DNA from: Planctomycetota bacterium
GTDB lineage: Bacteria; Planctomycetota; Phycisphaerae; WQYP01
Direction of reading: 5' to 3'
Length of the DNA stretch: 46,679 nucleotides
Assembly: GCA_021808105.1 (NCBI GenBank)
Contig: JAKBCC010000011.1
Span: 1-46,679, forward strand
In this document: piece by piece, positions 41,901 through 44,983 of the stretch
Layout: each line of letters begins with the position of its first letter
Position numbering within the stretch: position 1 is the stretch's first letter
Translations under genes and position numbers: made by a program
The notes under the pieces: generated by a model
Databases searched by the model: none
What the model was told of the DNA's origin: nothing
The model's input: the letters and a program-made list of their open reading frames with translations, nothing else

Positions 41901-42088
41901 AGTATATCGAATGGACGTCATCGGCATGGCTTATAAATGCTGGTGCACGAGGCCCTGATTTATTACTCGATCCCGGGGTCCTGTTTACGGACATGCACTT
42001 CTCGTATTCTTTCCTCCCCGGTACAGTCAATTGTTTCAAATGGACGCTGTTAGCTGGGGTAAGCGGATGGATAATTTCAAAAACATGA
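20984..42088 (+). CDS. Giant multidomain surface protein with RHS/YD core and variable C-terminal tip
   Basis: This single frame of about 7,034 codons is uninterrupted. ATG 20984 (MVQAKTKARRNS...) is chosen because AGGAAGG lies 10 bases upstream; GTG 20888 would add 32 residues. The N-terminus is basic and lacks a classical signal peptide, but carries PVLEQLEQRIYMSS, the planctomycete LEPR-like motif. In order follow an enolase-regulator/DUF1349-like sandwich (21247-21800), a second sandwich (21850-22330), PKD-type repeats with N-W-G-D-G motifs (22650-24370), a Gly/Asn-rich region (24370-25150), a propeller (25150-25870), autotransporter-like beta-helix repeats (25876-28210), two Calx-beta domains (28220-28890), about 18 He_PIG domains, SdrD-B, and RHS. 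It is presumably exported and surface-bound, an adhesin and/or polymorphic toxin. The neighbouring exporter genes are the obvious candidate machinery. Confidence 0.92.
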   Translation: MVQAKTKARRNSITRALARLRSPRIFIPWLSQNLRQLRSDTVTEAIAATREVRISRPRFGRLQRQGPVLEQLEQRIYMSSLPTPFANMDIGSPSTGGSAIYVSTNNQWQITGAGTGITGTSDQFNFTSESWTGSGSLTADVGAVANTGANAQAGVMIRDTSAAGSSFAAVVENSSGTISFEYRNGSGTNVVVSTTTGTVNPAWVKLSETQSGNTDSFTGLYSTDGVHWTAVNTTPVNIVFSGNTSLAGLAVTSGNASQAQTVDVNNFSATAGDTAPGSTTTASALTLPPDNSLTDGTWTQGQSGGSGSGTGTVTSVSGGLLMSDGNSELVTLSHTFAIPADQTPSTFQFNFSNLTFNTSATKNINDAFEVALLNGGGTSVVNTIASGRDSFLNITSGQNVDAATGVTVTQSGGTYNVTLDVSGLTAGSNATLVFRLVSNSALPGTSVEILTPAAAPTVTAGLANDTYPPGSTNPQYRTDGLTTDPAVTGTVADAVSITELQYQLDGGAFTDITSSLSNGVYTYTPSGVTPGSHTVDIRATNSDGESSDAVFTYTLDALPTANAGQNITINEGTTQTFNGSGSTAVSPATIYSYSWSFSDGSSANTASTTHTYDTPGSYTATLTVMDTAGATASSTINVTVANVAPTVSTPTIQAGQEGAATTLRTTFTDPGIYDTHTAEINWGDGTSSAGTVVENDGSGTVAGSHIYAEEGTYNVTATVTDNYGASGSASANAVISDAPLTLSAAAITTPEQSAFNGTVATFTDADPNGTASDYAATIVWGDGTTSSGTIVTNGSGGFNVQGTHTYTDEGSYVTQVTVNDVGGASASAAGTATVALVPPTITISGNASVNVASPYQLDLSAANAAGTDVITSWAINWGDGTNGQQDIQTVSGNPASVSHTYQQGNTNYTISATATNEDGTFASNSLSVTINDVPATITSLNAISGNEGEPASLTAAFTYPGLLDTHSAQINWGDGNYTSGTIVESNGSGTVTATHSYSEEGSYTVTLTVYDQAGQSGTATTTAAIADTQLAAQGGLTISTLPETAFSNQLVATFTDPGGGEPLADYSASINWGDGSAATTGTIVTTGQSNIFNVTGGHSYVTAGNYTVTVTLTHDQLPPITVTSTVAVKYDASIIVLDPTDSGSLSLSGNGSLVGNGNSDIVVDSNNSSAVTVGGNSTINVDTSRLDIVGSSFSKGNATITGQVITNAAYAPDPLANLPVPTEPAQVFSGSGSYSGTLQPGYYENGIHVGSNQTVNLMPGLYYLGGTGFSVSGNGAAISGTGVTFYLAQSGGTSFDLSGNGTVNLSAPTTGAYAGVLVFQNRSSTATLSITGNGKTTVYGAIYAALGTAALTGNGGLNANGNPADTLGADFVVYKMSITGNGHMLINPAIPPSEFYVADGASPQSIFRYDSAGNANGAVVMNSANTDPVGIASDAAGDKLWVLDNSGTVYVYQPGTGALLGSWQAGGTSGENPTGITTDGKNIWVISATDHTVREYANAADILGGTVTASSSFNLNSGDSSPTDITTNGTDFWVTDNAGGKGTVFEYSLAGKSVTNWSLDAADVNPTGITGNPGGGADLWTVDATTDTVYHYVGGMNNTSGSYSANNTYTLAAADTNPQAITDPSNADYWIGGVSGGDWNTASNWSAGVPQSYQDVYLYPQNSTSQGGYSIDINYGESAAANSIQGAGDSLVFNGGSLTLNAASNIGSVNLGYGTLTTAAALSTTNLVLSGGTINGAGSVSVSGAGNTISGGTLDTTLTVETGATLYINGSVTLNGTTLNNHGTVDWTNGTITLGSAAAINNEAGGVFDIANSGAFSASDATAVAFNNYGLLEKTGNTGTSWFNANGSAGVALNNESTGQVVVDAGGLGFNAGGTNANISTTSPAFTADGGYIRFNNETFTLNGNTSMTSVNGGQVEMTAGTLTTDGTLSVNSLDFSNGTINGTGTVSLSGTNTWSGGTLDTSMTVSSGAELTVSSSITLTGTTLDNYGTVDWTNGTITLGSAAAINNEAGGVFDIANSGAFSASDATAVAFNNYGLLEKTGNTGTSWFNANGSAGVALNNESTGQVVVDAGGLGFNAGGTNANISTTSPAFTADGGYIRFNNETFTLNGNTSMTSVNGGQVEMTAGTLTTDGTLSVNSLDFSSGAINGTGSVSLTGTDTWSGGIADASIAVNSTATLNISSSVSLGDANTPNVALDSSGTVNLTSSGTINMYDGAAINNARGGVFIITASGGYGGRQINPGDTSTMAFNNAGNLEITGSGGVGVGSYGSYAVALNNSGTLSIAAGVYLNLMSGVYTQTASGDLLIGVDETKAASSGYYGFGPTFGQAGYGQLVVANAPSLAGALTINTVNPVPYTTSLKIIVNNSYSTPTPPSGIFTGMPQGSSFTQEDYSYQITYIGGSNSADVVLTQIPTIQIGGVSEVVNPLTQVTYEFPVTLTAIPDMPQVTVNYATSDNTATVAAGDYNATSGTLTFVPGTTTQDVAVTVNGASTYEPAENFYVTLSSLSPAGQISQGVATGTITSPLLPNAILSIASTSGIEPTSGTGELPFTVTLAGPSDYPITVNYSTQNGTAIAGTNYQTTSGSLTFLPGVTSETVDVPILAAGALANPLTFSIVLSSPANATIGNATATGTILNASDAPTLTILNTTDSGSLGYIAGRALPGTPSDPIVSVTVNGTAVQLMDAAGDFFDDVNLNPGTNNFTVTATDSIGATASQTVTLLGTATGSGINFANLTNVTADFTDVYGQTSLNQSSNTLFAGLTAQNTSTDTLATALLVEVTDLYDANGGTTVQLLNADGTAPDGTPYYNLSGSSASWALAPGQSTSPITLEFSDPKDIKFTYQLKFLSPVYGPPGFTSIPVAHADAGSAYTYNPSAFDPAPNQTLTYSIVTAPAGMSINAATGVLTWTDPVVGNQAIALKVTDSRGESAVQNYTLTVSGNAPIDPPAFTSSPLTVATVGSAYTYQATARDADGDQLQFALVNGPSGMTINASTGLVSWTPTGSQGGVQNVNISVTDTDDAGQIGATQAQSYQIAVQGQSGNLTPQIVSTPVTGALVGQAYSYQLAAIDADGDTLTWSLPTPGDPTMSINATTGLLTWADPSQNAVGPHTVTVRVDDGYGNFDTQTYTLTVADQAGSISGTVYNDLTGGGNINDTSNSGVAAPPINPVAVAPTSGGYYAGGIEYYAPNNTMLLGTSSYSGSASQLWQIGPSGSEAPFTRNLTGLSNEIYMTSVPNGNLAGFTPGDVFLGNGQTGQIVEISGGGSVLNPWITIKGADSSFRGGFAMDTTGVFGGNLIALTTNGQVWEVHSDGTYKLLASANASISEGVTVIPNAPAKYGPLAGTIAFTNEDNNTLYTVNSAGTITGYGLNTIPGPEGVRVIGPNENFFGNTTGANVVGIPAAELAPYVGDLLVGGEFGPNLYALSWVANSSGGYLKTQQLPVASGAYLPPGWEGFTLAPAGVGKVATTQEPPLPAPVTVYLDLNHDGRPVPNDPAASTTTDANGNYTFSDLAPGNYTVRELLPAGYQETQPTTGSWNVSVPSGDNISAINFGNQVTTLPHQPPEITSYPPTITIVGQKFEYDAIGFSPQMYPLTWSLNNAPAGMVIDPTTGMIAWTPQASDLGVHPISLTVNDGQGDTATQSFNLDVVPNFQGIAFESQPPLTVGVNQAYSYTAQAIDPAGGVVSYSLSSADTALGLAINPSTGVLTWTPATAGIYGVTVEASDNLGNRGTQSFALTVNPNPPPTITSNPTTYQATVGTAYTYNPTASDAKLGTGTFAWSVDAAAAKAGVAINASTGALTWTPTAAVVQAITVTVSDENGSASQSFKVYATVAGATAQPPEITSTPTSSVVGTPYQYIFTATDPQGQALTLSANWNTSEFPTGNQPAFDPATGLFAWNNPVAGNYQLSFTATDSLGLGAVQTFTLPVIAATTTQPPTITSTPGNQVVVGQPYKYQVVANDPYLNNPTFSYSLVSSGTGPTISAQGLVTWTPAATGSQTMTVTATDADGSVSQVFTVAAVSAVPPPQPPQFTSTPTGPAIAGKEYQYLAAAIDPQGSALTWSADLTAFPSADAPTFNAATGALTWADPIAGNYTLSITATDAAGLATTQTYTLPVMVAPVDQPPQFTTTPQEESGINQPYSYQVSATDTNGDPITFTLDPKYAQSGMTLTPDSATPNTATLTWTPTVTGTFEIGIIAADSRGDQSEQTYNLVIVSTQPPTITSLPPAVATVGTQYSYNATASDSNLGSGVFTWSLDSASLANGVAISSDGIVTWTPSAAGFQPITVTVTDQNGYASQTFTVQAVNSSAPAQPPQITSQPAGPAIAGKEYQYVLTAIDPQGSAITWSASLTGFPTGNAPVFNAATHTLKWADPVLGNYQISITATDAANLSQTQTFTLPVTEAPLPPIITSTPPNLPAAAGSNYQYQVLATDPQGDAITYSLTSGITAGGPSINASTGLLTWSNSVAGSYPLTITATDSQGASSTQQYTLTVNTLASVAPSITGVSVPPDAAPDQPYTAQVTATSPLGDPLTYSISGVPGMTIDPITGLITWTPPAGTTSPQSFTLTITDPTINVATTGTYTVTVVNQAPQDNPPVFSGNVLTTAVVGQTYQNQITASSPENYPLTYSLDQSPNAMSINATTGLISWDPSAMQLGNQTVIVQATDSQGGYATEKWTINVTALSSPPVFNSLPVTAGVMGKTYYYAASASDATGGALTYSLVPSTDPNLADMSINGSTGLITWTPPTQGSAYSSNVTVEVTNSAGQTASQPFAIAVGTTATLPAPAITSQPGLSAVENQPYQYQVTAYDANLGSGSFSYTVAGPNGTTIPNASINSTGLLDWTPGAIGPQSITIIVTDANGSATQTFTVNVTAPTAAPVISPIPDLTVTAGNLLSYNDNTSFLASGDSIASWSFANPSQVAGGTAIPVGLTITDVNDIGQIRWQTSASTPIGSYTVGAVVTDIYGQSSQSNFTITVAADTAPTVQIAAITPTVNGAANTYDQNTSVTIAVTATDAVGVTGMTLTLDGNPVTLTTVNPGYATAIINTGAAGTALNLVATATNAAGLTSQPATLSLTSINPTVTTAPALAITETGTTATSITPVLNDDPTQPNFNPVQITAPTMIYGNISDGNTSAYPISWTLSYAPVTASGTGSFTTLATGTASTAQTNAALGTFDPTLLQNGQYVIQLTATNTGGLSSSTQIYVAVLGQEKIGNFQFSQTDVTIPVAGLPIELTRNYNSLDRNTYSDLGYGWTLGTNFNIQEDQSSYTYLPVDTNLSGGSSGGYVPIRTGGDRNVWITLPNGQRTEFLFTGELSSGQGPYNTGFVAADPTNHYTLSINFNGAPSGINRNALGVQYWNAWNGGAGLTQNNVFAGGPDLVAAYEIPGYILTAPDGTKFYFQKTPLAADSQELFLSTNGNGSSGTYNSSGSYTAIPADQLYNNNLSLTKIVDANGNQIGITSTGYSYTSPITGQTVQELAFVRDIQGRIIEVQNVNNPQNPVTLVTYTYDSNGDLTQSSVLQTPAVTDSNGNITTPAVWDVTNYTYLQGTQAHIIQKITSPSGSTPIINQYDAAGRLISSTDSNGKTITYNPNIAGNQEVVTDRNGNQTVYVYDNQGRVVDQTDPQGHETQYVYGDSWTNNPTTVTTDTLVNGVATNVLTKAYTYDQNGNQLSETYTIPAAGNDPAETVSTYSTYTTINNRQLLLTSTDANGTVTTNSYDPATGNLIETVVLSPVSGILAPVSKTTFGNYNLQGLAGTITQYNDINAAGQLTPGIFTPYSITQMYYDSTGDVTETDVYSADPVTGAPVTLLRKTTFTYDSSGNQTYSITWNTSQPTYPAGVTPPALPAGTPTSVTVNGITWYPYAVTQNIYDAQNRLIESIDPEGNTTKTLYNADGQVSQTIDARGLITQNNYDLQGQLASTISDLGTSEQTVTSSTYDANGNVITSTDAFGNVTKSLYDSNNNLVQTLYPDGTSTETFYNAQGLPQYTTDRHVIGQAANGTETIYDAAGRVIGTDRVSGLIITVSTNAAGVAFATLTNPGTVYSTTSQTLNAAGQVLSSTGTDGQTTTFTYNALGQQVGSTLPNGGTTSTVYDALGRKVSQTDPNGLKTSYVYDAAGDLIQTIYADGTSTSATYDGVGNKLTSTDQMNQITTYSYNVAGQILTVTEPAVINPATGTLVNPVTTYSYDQFGDEISSTSPNGNVAGGNPAAYTTTYAYDQFGNQVSKTLPPPDSQLPSPVSVTTYDGYGRTLTTTNADGQVTLYVYDSASAALPELNADGSATTNTYNDSLVPVAEQTNLGRLYAKFYFDTVNDYNNYVAGIGQSPPTNTANPNETIIYAYYTAADVQNGVTGAFAGSVKSITDNLITPAPGDPRSPYTNVTTFQYDSNNNVVQESGPSGTINYVYNQATQRHTETWTGTDYANAVSDIVYGYNNMGELASVTVLKENGQTPTAVASSTIYDALGGTSTTNLPNTVYTYDAGGRLETTLDSATGITTKYTYKPDTNYVSTETVSDPSVSSVNSVAIYSYTYRADGSKTGETDQTLNSDGTTYDTRTLTWQYDGLDRLTQETSVDSTNSALNYTDNYTYDLNSNRIGETEDQGNTGSTTDTITSTYNADDELTKAVDANTGTTVYGYDSNGSQTGITHTPNGTTTPDSTTTNEYDLQGQLAGSQVTTSSGTATTTYFYDDSGNRIEEVTVAAGSTTPVTTYYLVDTNNPTGYSQPIEQSSTPGTPQITYIWGAQLISETYATGATIPGVGTASSPTTYYLLQDAHGSTRLVADANGNIVARYNYDDFGDALGFNAATALTTYLYSSMPYDAASGNYYDHARFYDAGTGGFTQADYGYSGSLANPMTDLPYMYGGGDPINMSDWSGHEFSLPSISVAMNIDETLEADEDGVANEALTSGIKAKEFNFDLGFQLGAGSGGWGPHAFLYVPSRLSGTGLKYDVTGSGDLYVHEEPLAQVLGKTWFGKLFQIAEFSLPQYIEWTSSAWLINAGARGPDLLLDPGVLFTDMHFSYSFLPGTVNCFKWTLLAGVSGWIISKT
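21184..21222 (+). other. LEPR-like N-terminal export/sorting motif of the giant protein
   Basis: This codes for VLEQLEQRIYMSS, matching the 'LE-LE-R-LLS' pattern that recurs about 60-100 residues into large planctomycete extracellular proteins. It is preceded by a basic region rich in Arg (RISRPRFGRLQR). In this clade the motif is associated with exported giants; a role as secretion signal is inference. Confidence 0.65.
26331..26795 (+). repeat. Perfect 465-bp direct repeat, copy 1 (within giant gene)
   Basis: The segment from GGACGGTGGACTGG to CTGGACTTCAGCA recurs 618 bases downstream with no difference seen by eye. It encodes beta-helix residues such as GTVDWTNGTITLGSAAAINN. The flanking 150 bases of each 618-base (206-codon) unit are clearly diverged. 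Confidence 0.9.
26949..27413 (+). repeat. Perfect 465-bp direct repeat, copy 2 (within giant gene)
   Basis: Second copy of the 26331-26795 segment. A 618-base offset is a multiple of three, so the reading frame is kept. A third, diverged and shortened unit follows (27414-27900), so an originally older repeat family seems to have been homogenised recently between two copies. Confidence 0.9.
29540..35580 (+). repeat. Array of about 18 He_PIG (Ig-like) domains
   Basis: Each roughly 85-95-residue unit follows the pattern 'PP-ITS-P...VG--Y-Y...A-DP-GD-LTYSL...G--I---TGL-TWTP...G---ITVTATD--G--S-Q-FTL-V'. Three units precede (29540-30370) and about fifteen follow (31655-35580) an SdrD-B module. 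Such domains are structural stalks of bacterial surface proteins. Units starting near 33081 and 33933 share GGCCATCGCGGGCAAAGAAT, a spacing of 852 bases or three domains, showing a three-domain duplication unit. Confidence 0.8.
30379..31640 (+). other. SdrD-B domain split by an inserted propeller-like module
   Basis: ISGTVYNDLTGGG... at 30379-30460 is the first strand segment of an SdrD-B/Cna-B-like domain. Its continuation, PVTVYLDLNHDGRP, TTDANGNYTFSDLAPGNYTV and RELLPAGY, resumes only at about 31390. The roughly 920 bases between encode a separate module with repeats such as GQTGQIVEISGGG, GQVWEVHSDGTYKLL and NTLYTVNSAGTITGYGL, like a beta-propeller. The inserted DNA has visibly different, less GCC/ACC-rich codon usage than its flanks. 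Confidence 0.6.
36590..41572 (+). other. RHS/YD-repeat shell region of the giant protein
   Basis: The region opens with DVTIPVAGLPIELTRNYNSL, typical of the domain that starts RHS proteins. It continues with dozens of YD repeats (for example YDAAGRLISSTDSNGKTITYN, shortened here as motif Y-D---G-L----D--G--T-Y). It ends with the core-associated DAHGSTRLVADANGNIVARY and YYDHARFYDAGTGGFTQADY, then DPINMSDWSG. RHS repeats build a hollow shell that encloses a C-terminal effector. The usual terminal 'DP-G' appears here as DWSG. Confidence 0.88.
41573..42088 (+). other. Variable C-terminal tip; candidate permuted papain-like toxin
   Basis: The last about 171 residues after the RHS core share nothing with the repeats and are encoded by more AT-rich DNA. 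GGWGPHAFLYVPSR (His codon 41741-41743) and GTVNCFKWTLLAG (Cys codon 42032-42034) give a His-first, Cys-last order. That is the order of permuted NlpC/P60- or LRAT-like papain folds used by many toxins. Assignment rests only on these two motifs. Confidence 0.4.
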
Positions 42089-42118
42089 GCCTCGGTGGGA
42101 TCTTTTCTGGAGAATGCA

Positions 42119-42487
42119 ATGGACGCCAAGGTTTTGGAATTTTTCGACGAGCATGTTCGGCTGCTCGATATGCATGTTCCTGCCGTGGGCGGCGCAATTA
42201 GCATTGAAAGTGCGCCCGCGGATCGCGGTACAATTATAATCTGTGGAGATCGCCTGGCGCTAATCCGGTTGTCGATTACCATTCTTCGCTACGCCGTTAG
42301 AGCGAGCCTTAAGGAAGGGCAATTGCAGGCCGAAGCCATGGTTGTTAGGGAACTTTTCCCTCCGCCATCGCGGGTAACCGATATTTTTCTCCAGATCAAC
42401 GAGGCTCCGATTGCGAAACGTCCCCGTAAGTCGGGATGGAATTTAGCGGCTGACATGGTTGCGGTGTTGCTACGGAGGAAGGTGTGA
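42119..42487 (+). CDS. Small protein after RHS gene; candidate immunity protein
   Basis: The 122-residue product starts MDAKVLEFFDEHVRLLDMHV at ATG 42119, preceded by GGAGA with about 5 bases spacing; an upstream in-frame start at 42095 is less likely. It is a compact alpha/beta-looking protein with GTIIICGDRLALIRLSI and DIFLQINEAPIAKR. There is no signal peptide or membrane helix. No family is recognised. Small unrelated genes directly behind an RHS tip are commonly cognate immunity genes. The 30-base spacing from the giant gene's stop and similar lower-GC composition fit that, but nothing in the sequence proves it. Confidence 0.55.
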   Translation: MDAKVLEFFDEHVRLLDMHVPAVGGAISIESAPADRGTIIICGDRLALIRLSITILRYAVRASLKEGQLQAEAMVVRELFPPPSRVTDIFLQINEAPIAKRPRKSGWNLAADMVAVLLRRKV

Positions 42488-42614
42488 CGTGGCCCGGCTG
42501 ATTGTGGTTGATCAACAGCGATAGCTTTATTGATGACAAACGTAAACGAGTTGAGGTAGTGTAGCGGCCCAGCCAATTGTAGGGTCGCTGATATTCATGA
42601 TAACGGAGGTTCAG

Positions 42615-42665
42615 ATGATCGGCAAACCGCAGAATTATATTATCTCATGTATATATGTCGAGTAA
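42615..42665 (+). pseudogene. Possible gene start cut off near the IS element
   Basis: A consensus GGAGG stands 5 bases before ATG 42615, but the frame stops after 16 codons (MIGKPQNYIISCIYVE). The strong site followed by a tiny frame next to the IS region suggests a gene truncated by insertion. It may equally be chance. The remainder of 42488-42769 shows only hairpins. Confidence 0.2.
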
Positions 42666-42687
42666 ATTTATCCCAGATGTCCCGGCG

Positions 42688-44053
42688 GCGCGCACGAAAT
42701 TGCTCTCGTGCGCGCGGTATCCGGGCGGATGCCATGGCGACATTTTCTGCTTGTCATGGTTGGGATTGCTCAGGCCGCCTTGCGCAGGTTGATCTCAATG
42801 ATCGGCAAGTGAGGATCATTGAGATAATGTCTGCGTGCAATTTGGATTTGAATATTGGGTCCATCGCGGGCGCGAATCGGAGCGGGCTGGGGCAGTTGCA
42901 GACCAGATGGGAGACGGGGGTTTTGGGTCGGGAGTGCAGAGGAAGTCCACGCTTCGGCAGGCGTAAGGTGCCCCAAGGCGCTGTGCGGACGCTTCGCGTT
43001 GTACCAATCGGCGAAATTGTCCAGCCGACATTGAATGCTCCACGCCGCAAGGCCGAAGAGTGTGAGACGTTGCCAGAGTTTGAATGTCCGGAAAAACCGC
43101 TCGATTTTTCCGTTCAAAAATGGTGCCCGTACCCGCGTGTGCACATGGCGGATATGCTGCCGGTGCATCGCTTTTTCGAACTGCTTGCGGAACTGGCCAC
43201 CGTTGTCGGTGATGATGAATTGCGGTCTGCCATGTCTGCCGGCGGTGCCACGCACCAGCGCGGCCATATTCCGTGCGCACGGCGTTCTGGTGTACACTTT
43301 CAAAGCCAGAATCTTGCGAGAAAACCCATCCAGAATCGCCGCGACATAACAGACACGCCAGAGCACACGAATCTGCGTCATGTCGCAATGCCAGACACGA
43401 TTGGGTTCCTTCGGCGTCAGCAGGTCATGCGGCTCGACGCCGACCGGTTCCCCAATGACGGGCCTTGGTTTTCGCGGCGGATTTTTGTGTTCCGGTTCCC
43501 GCAACATTCGCTGGACGCTGGACCGGCTGATCTGAATTCCAGCCCGCAAGAGGTGCCGGGCCATGGTGCGGGTTCCGAATTCCGGTTCCGGGCAGAGCCG
43601 TCGCAATTCTTGCGCCGCCCAGCGTACGGCGTCATCCATGCGGTTCCAGACGATGGCCCCGGCCAGCAGGCTCGGCTTGCCGTTGCCCTTGATGGATTTG
43701 AGCCAGGCGCGAAGCGTATTTTCGTGAATCACAAATCGCTTGGCGGTGATTTTGATGTTCCACCCGCGCAGTCGCATGAGTTGCAGGATCGCCAATCGCT
43801 GGGTGGGGCGGTAATCGGGTCTCGTCTGGGGCGGCATGTTCTCCCGCCCGGCACGGAGAATATCCAATTCCCGCCGCAACAGTTCGGACTCAGCAACTTC
43901 ATGATCCCGCTGGATCATCAATCGCATAAGCGGCGACGCGGCGGAAGCCAATCGCGTGCGGGCATCCTGAATGCCGGCAGCCAGTGCGGCGCTCATGGCA
44001 TCCGTAATACGAAGAACGCTGGCTGTGGACAACATTGCCATTCGGTTCTCCAC
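42688..44053 (-). mobile_element. Insertion sequence with single DDE transposase (ends undefined)
   Basis: The element carries one transposase gene (42770-44041). At its left side, GCGCGCACGA (42688-42697) and TCGTGCGCGC (42706-42715) form a perfect 10-bp hairpin, possibly in the element end or terminator. I could not find matching terminal inverted repeats or a target duplication by eye, so the limits are only minimal estimates. Confidence 0.6.
42770..44041 (-). CDS. DDE transposase, integrase-core (rve) type, IS3/IS481-like
   Basis: The integrase-core catalytic triad is visible: Asp in VWHCDMTQIRV, Asp in FIITDNGGQF, and Glu in NGKIERFFRTF, with 34 residues between the second and third. 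An N-terminal helix-turn-helix region (TQRLAILQLMRLRGWNI; RFVIHENTLRAWLKSIKG) precedes it. WYNAKRPHSALGHLTPAEAW is the usual C-terminal signature. It is one frame of about 423 residues without frameshift. ATG 44041 has GGAG 6 bases upstream; GTG 44053 is an alternative. The end of the coding region contains a perfect 12-bp inverted repeat (42792-42803 with 42814-42825). The gene appears intact. Confidence 0.88.
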   Translation of the reverse strand: MAMLSTASVLRITDAMSAALAAGIQDARTRLASAASPLMRLMIQRDHEVAESELLRRELDILRAGRENMPPQTRPDYRPTQRLAILQLMRLRGWNIKITAKRFVIHENTLRAWLKSIKGNGKPSLLAGAIVWNRMDDAVRWAAQELRRLCPEPEFGTRTMARHLLRAGIQISRSSVQRMLREPEHKNPPRKPRPVIGEPVGVEPHDLLTPKEPNRVWHCDMTQIRVLWRVCYVAAILDGFSRKILALKVYTRTPCARNMAALVRGTAGRHGRPQFIITDNGGQFRKQFEKAMHRQHIRHVHTRVRAPFLNGKIERFFRTFKLWQRLTLFGLAAWSIQCRLDNFADWYNAKRPHSALGHLTPAEAWTSSALPTQNPRLPSGLQLPQPAPIRARDGPNIQIQIARRHYLNDPHLPIIEINLRKAA

Positions 44054-44142
44054 GGCGAGTTTTTATTATTCCGTTCTCACTTCAGAACCGCAGGCTGAAC
44101 ACCGGGATGCCGCATTCTGGCGGATTACTTCGCCGTTTGGCG

Positions 44143-44880
44143 TTATTCCCGGTCACGCAGTTGCTGTTCAAGTTTTACTACATTGCCCAGCGAAATTAAA
44201 TGGGCATGAATCAGTCCCAAGAATCCGGAGCGGTAGAGTTCAGTGATTTGTTCATTGGAAAGGGCATTGAGTTTGGCTTCATCGATGGCATAAAAGCCAC
44301 GCAACGCCAACGGCTGATTCTTCGTATCACGCGCCCGAATCTCTCTACCTACCAGCAAATTCAATTCATTGAGTTTGCCGGTGAAGGCCTGAGTCTGCCG
44401 GATGTTACCCTGATACTGGCCCAGGAAGGCCAATACGTTTTTCAGAAGCGGCGTTTCTGCGCCAGCTTCATCGAATAACGGATCACCGTCCGGGGCTCCC
44501 CAGCCAGAAAACGCCGTATCAATGCATACGCTGAAATCCTGTCCATTGTTGCGTTCCGCCAGAACAAACGGGTAGCGGCGAATAAACGCTGGAATGTAAC
44601 TGCTGACCCATTTGCCGGTGACATCCACAAAGAGATTTTCATTGTTGCGTAATCCCAGCACGACTACAGGCATTAGCCGATCCATGGATGGGCCGGCAAA
44701 CACGATGGGATATTCTGTGGCGGCACGGGCGAATTCCAAGGCGGCAACGGGTACTGAATTGGTTTCCCGGGAAAACTCAAAGTTGGCGTCGCGCAATTTG
44801 ATCTTGGCGTTGCGGTGTGTGGCACGATCCAGCAGTACCGGTTTCTGATAAAACAATACCGTGTTGGTTCCGTCGGTCAT
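44143..44880 (-). CDS. SapC-family protein
   Basis: The 245-residue protein matches the SapC family in VAALEFARAATEYPIVFAG, PVVVLGLRNNENLFVD and WVSSYIPAFIRRYPFVLAE, followed by DTAFSGWGAPDGDPLFDEAG. The family is named for an S-layer protein gene cluster (sap) of Campylobacter, where it accompanies surface-protein transport genes; its biochemical role is unresolved. There is no signal peptide or membrane segment. GGAGG lies 5 bases before the ATG, and a good promoter lies about 75 bases upstream. It stands alone between the IS and the SSB region. A link to surface display of the nearby giant protein is possible but unproven. Confidence 0.85.
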   Translation of the reverse strand: MTDGTNTVLFYQKPVLLDRATHRNAKIKLRDANFEFSRETNSVPVAALEFARAATEYPIVFAGPSMDRLMPVVVLGLRNNENLFVDVTGKWVSSYIPAFIRRYPFVLAERNNGQDFSVCIDTAFSGWGAPDGDPLFDEAGAETPLLKNVLAFLGQYQGNIRQTQAFTGKLNELNLLVGREIRARDTKNQPLALRGFYAIDEAKLNALSNEQITELYRSGFLGLIHAHLISLGNVVKLEQQLRDRE

Positions 44881-44954
44881 AAAAGCCTCCGTGAGAAAAG
44901 AAACAACGCTTCAAAACCCCGCTTGTGATGATGGATCGAGCGGGCGACAGAGTA

Positions 44955-44983
44955 ATAATAATCTGACATCTCCTACCACGCAA
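44955..44983 (-). promoter_or_regulatory. Sigma-70-type promoter for the sapC-like gene
   Basis: On the minus strand TTGCGT (44978-44983) and TATTAT (44955-44960) are 17 bases apart. This predicts transcription from about 44948, leaving a leader of roughly 68 bases before the ATG. Confidence 0.5.

Noticed and set aside
42647..44098. Rightward 483-codon frame across the IS
   Set aside because: It is antisense to a transposase with a complete DDE motif set, and its product shows no protein-like pattern.
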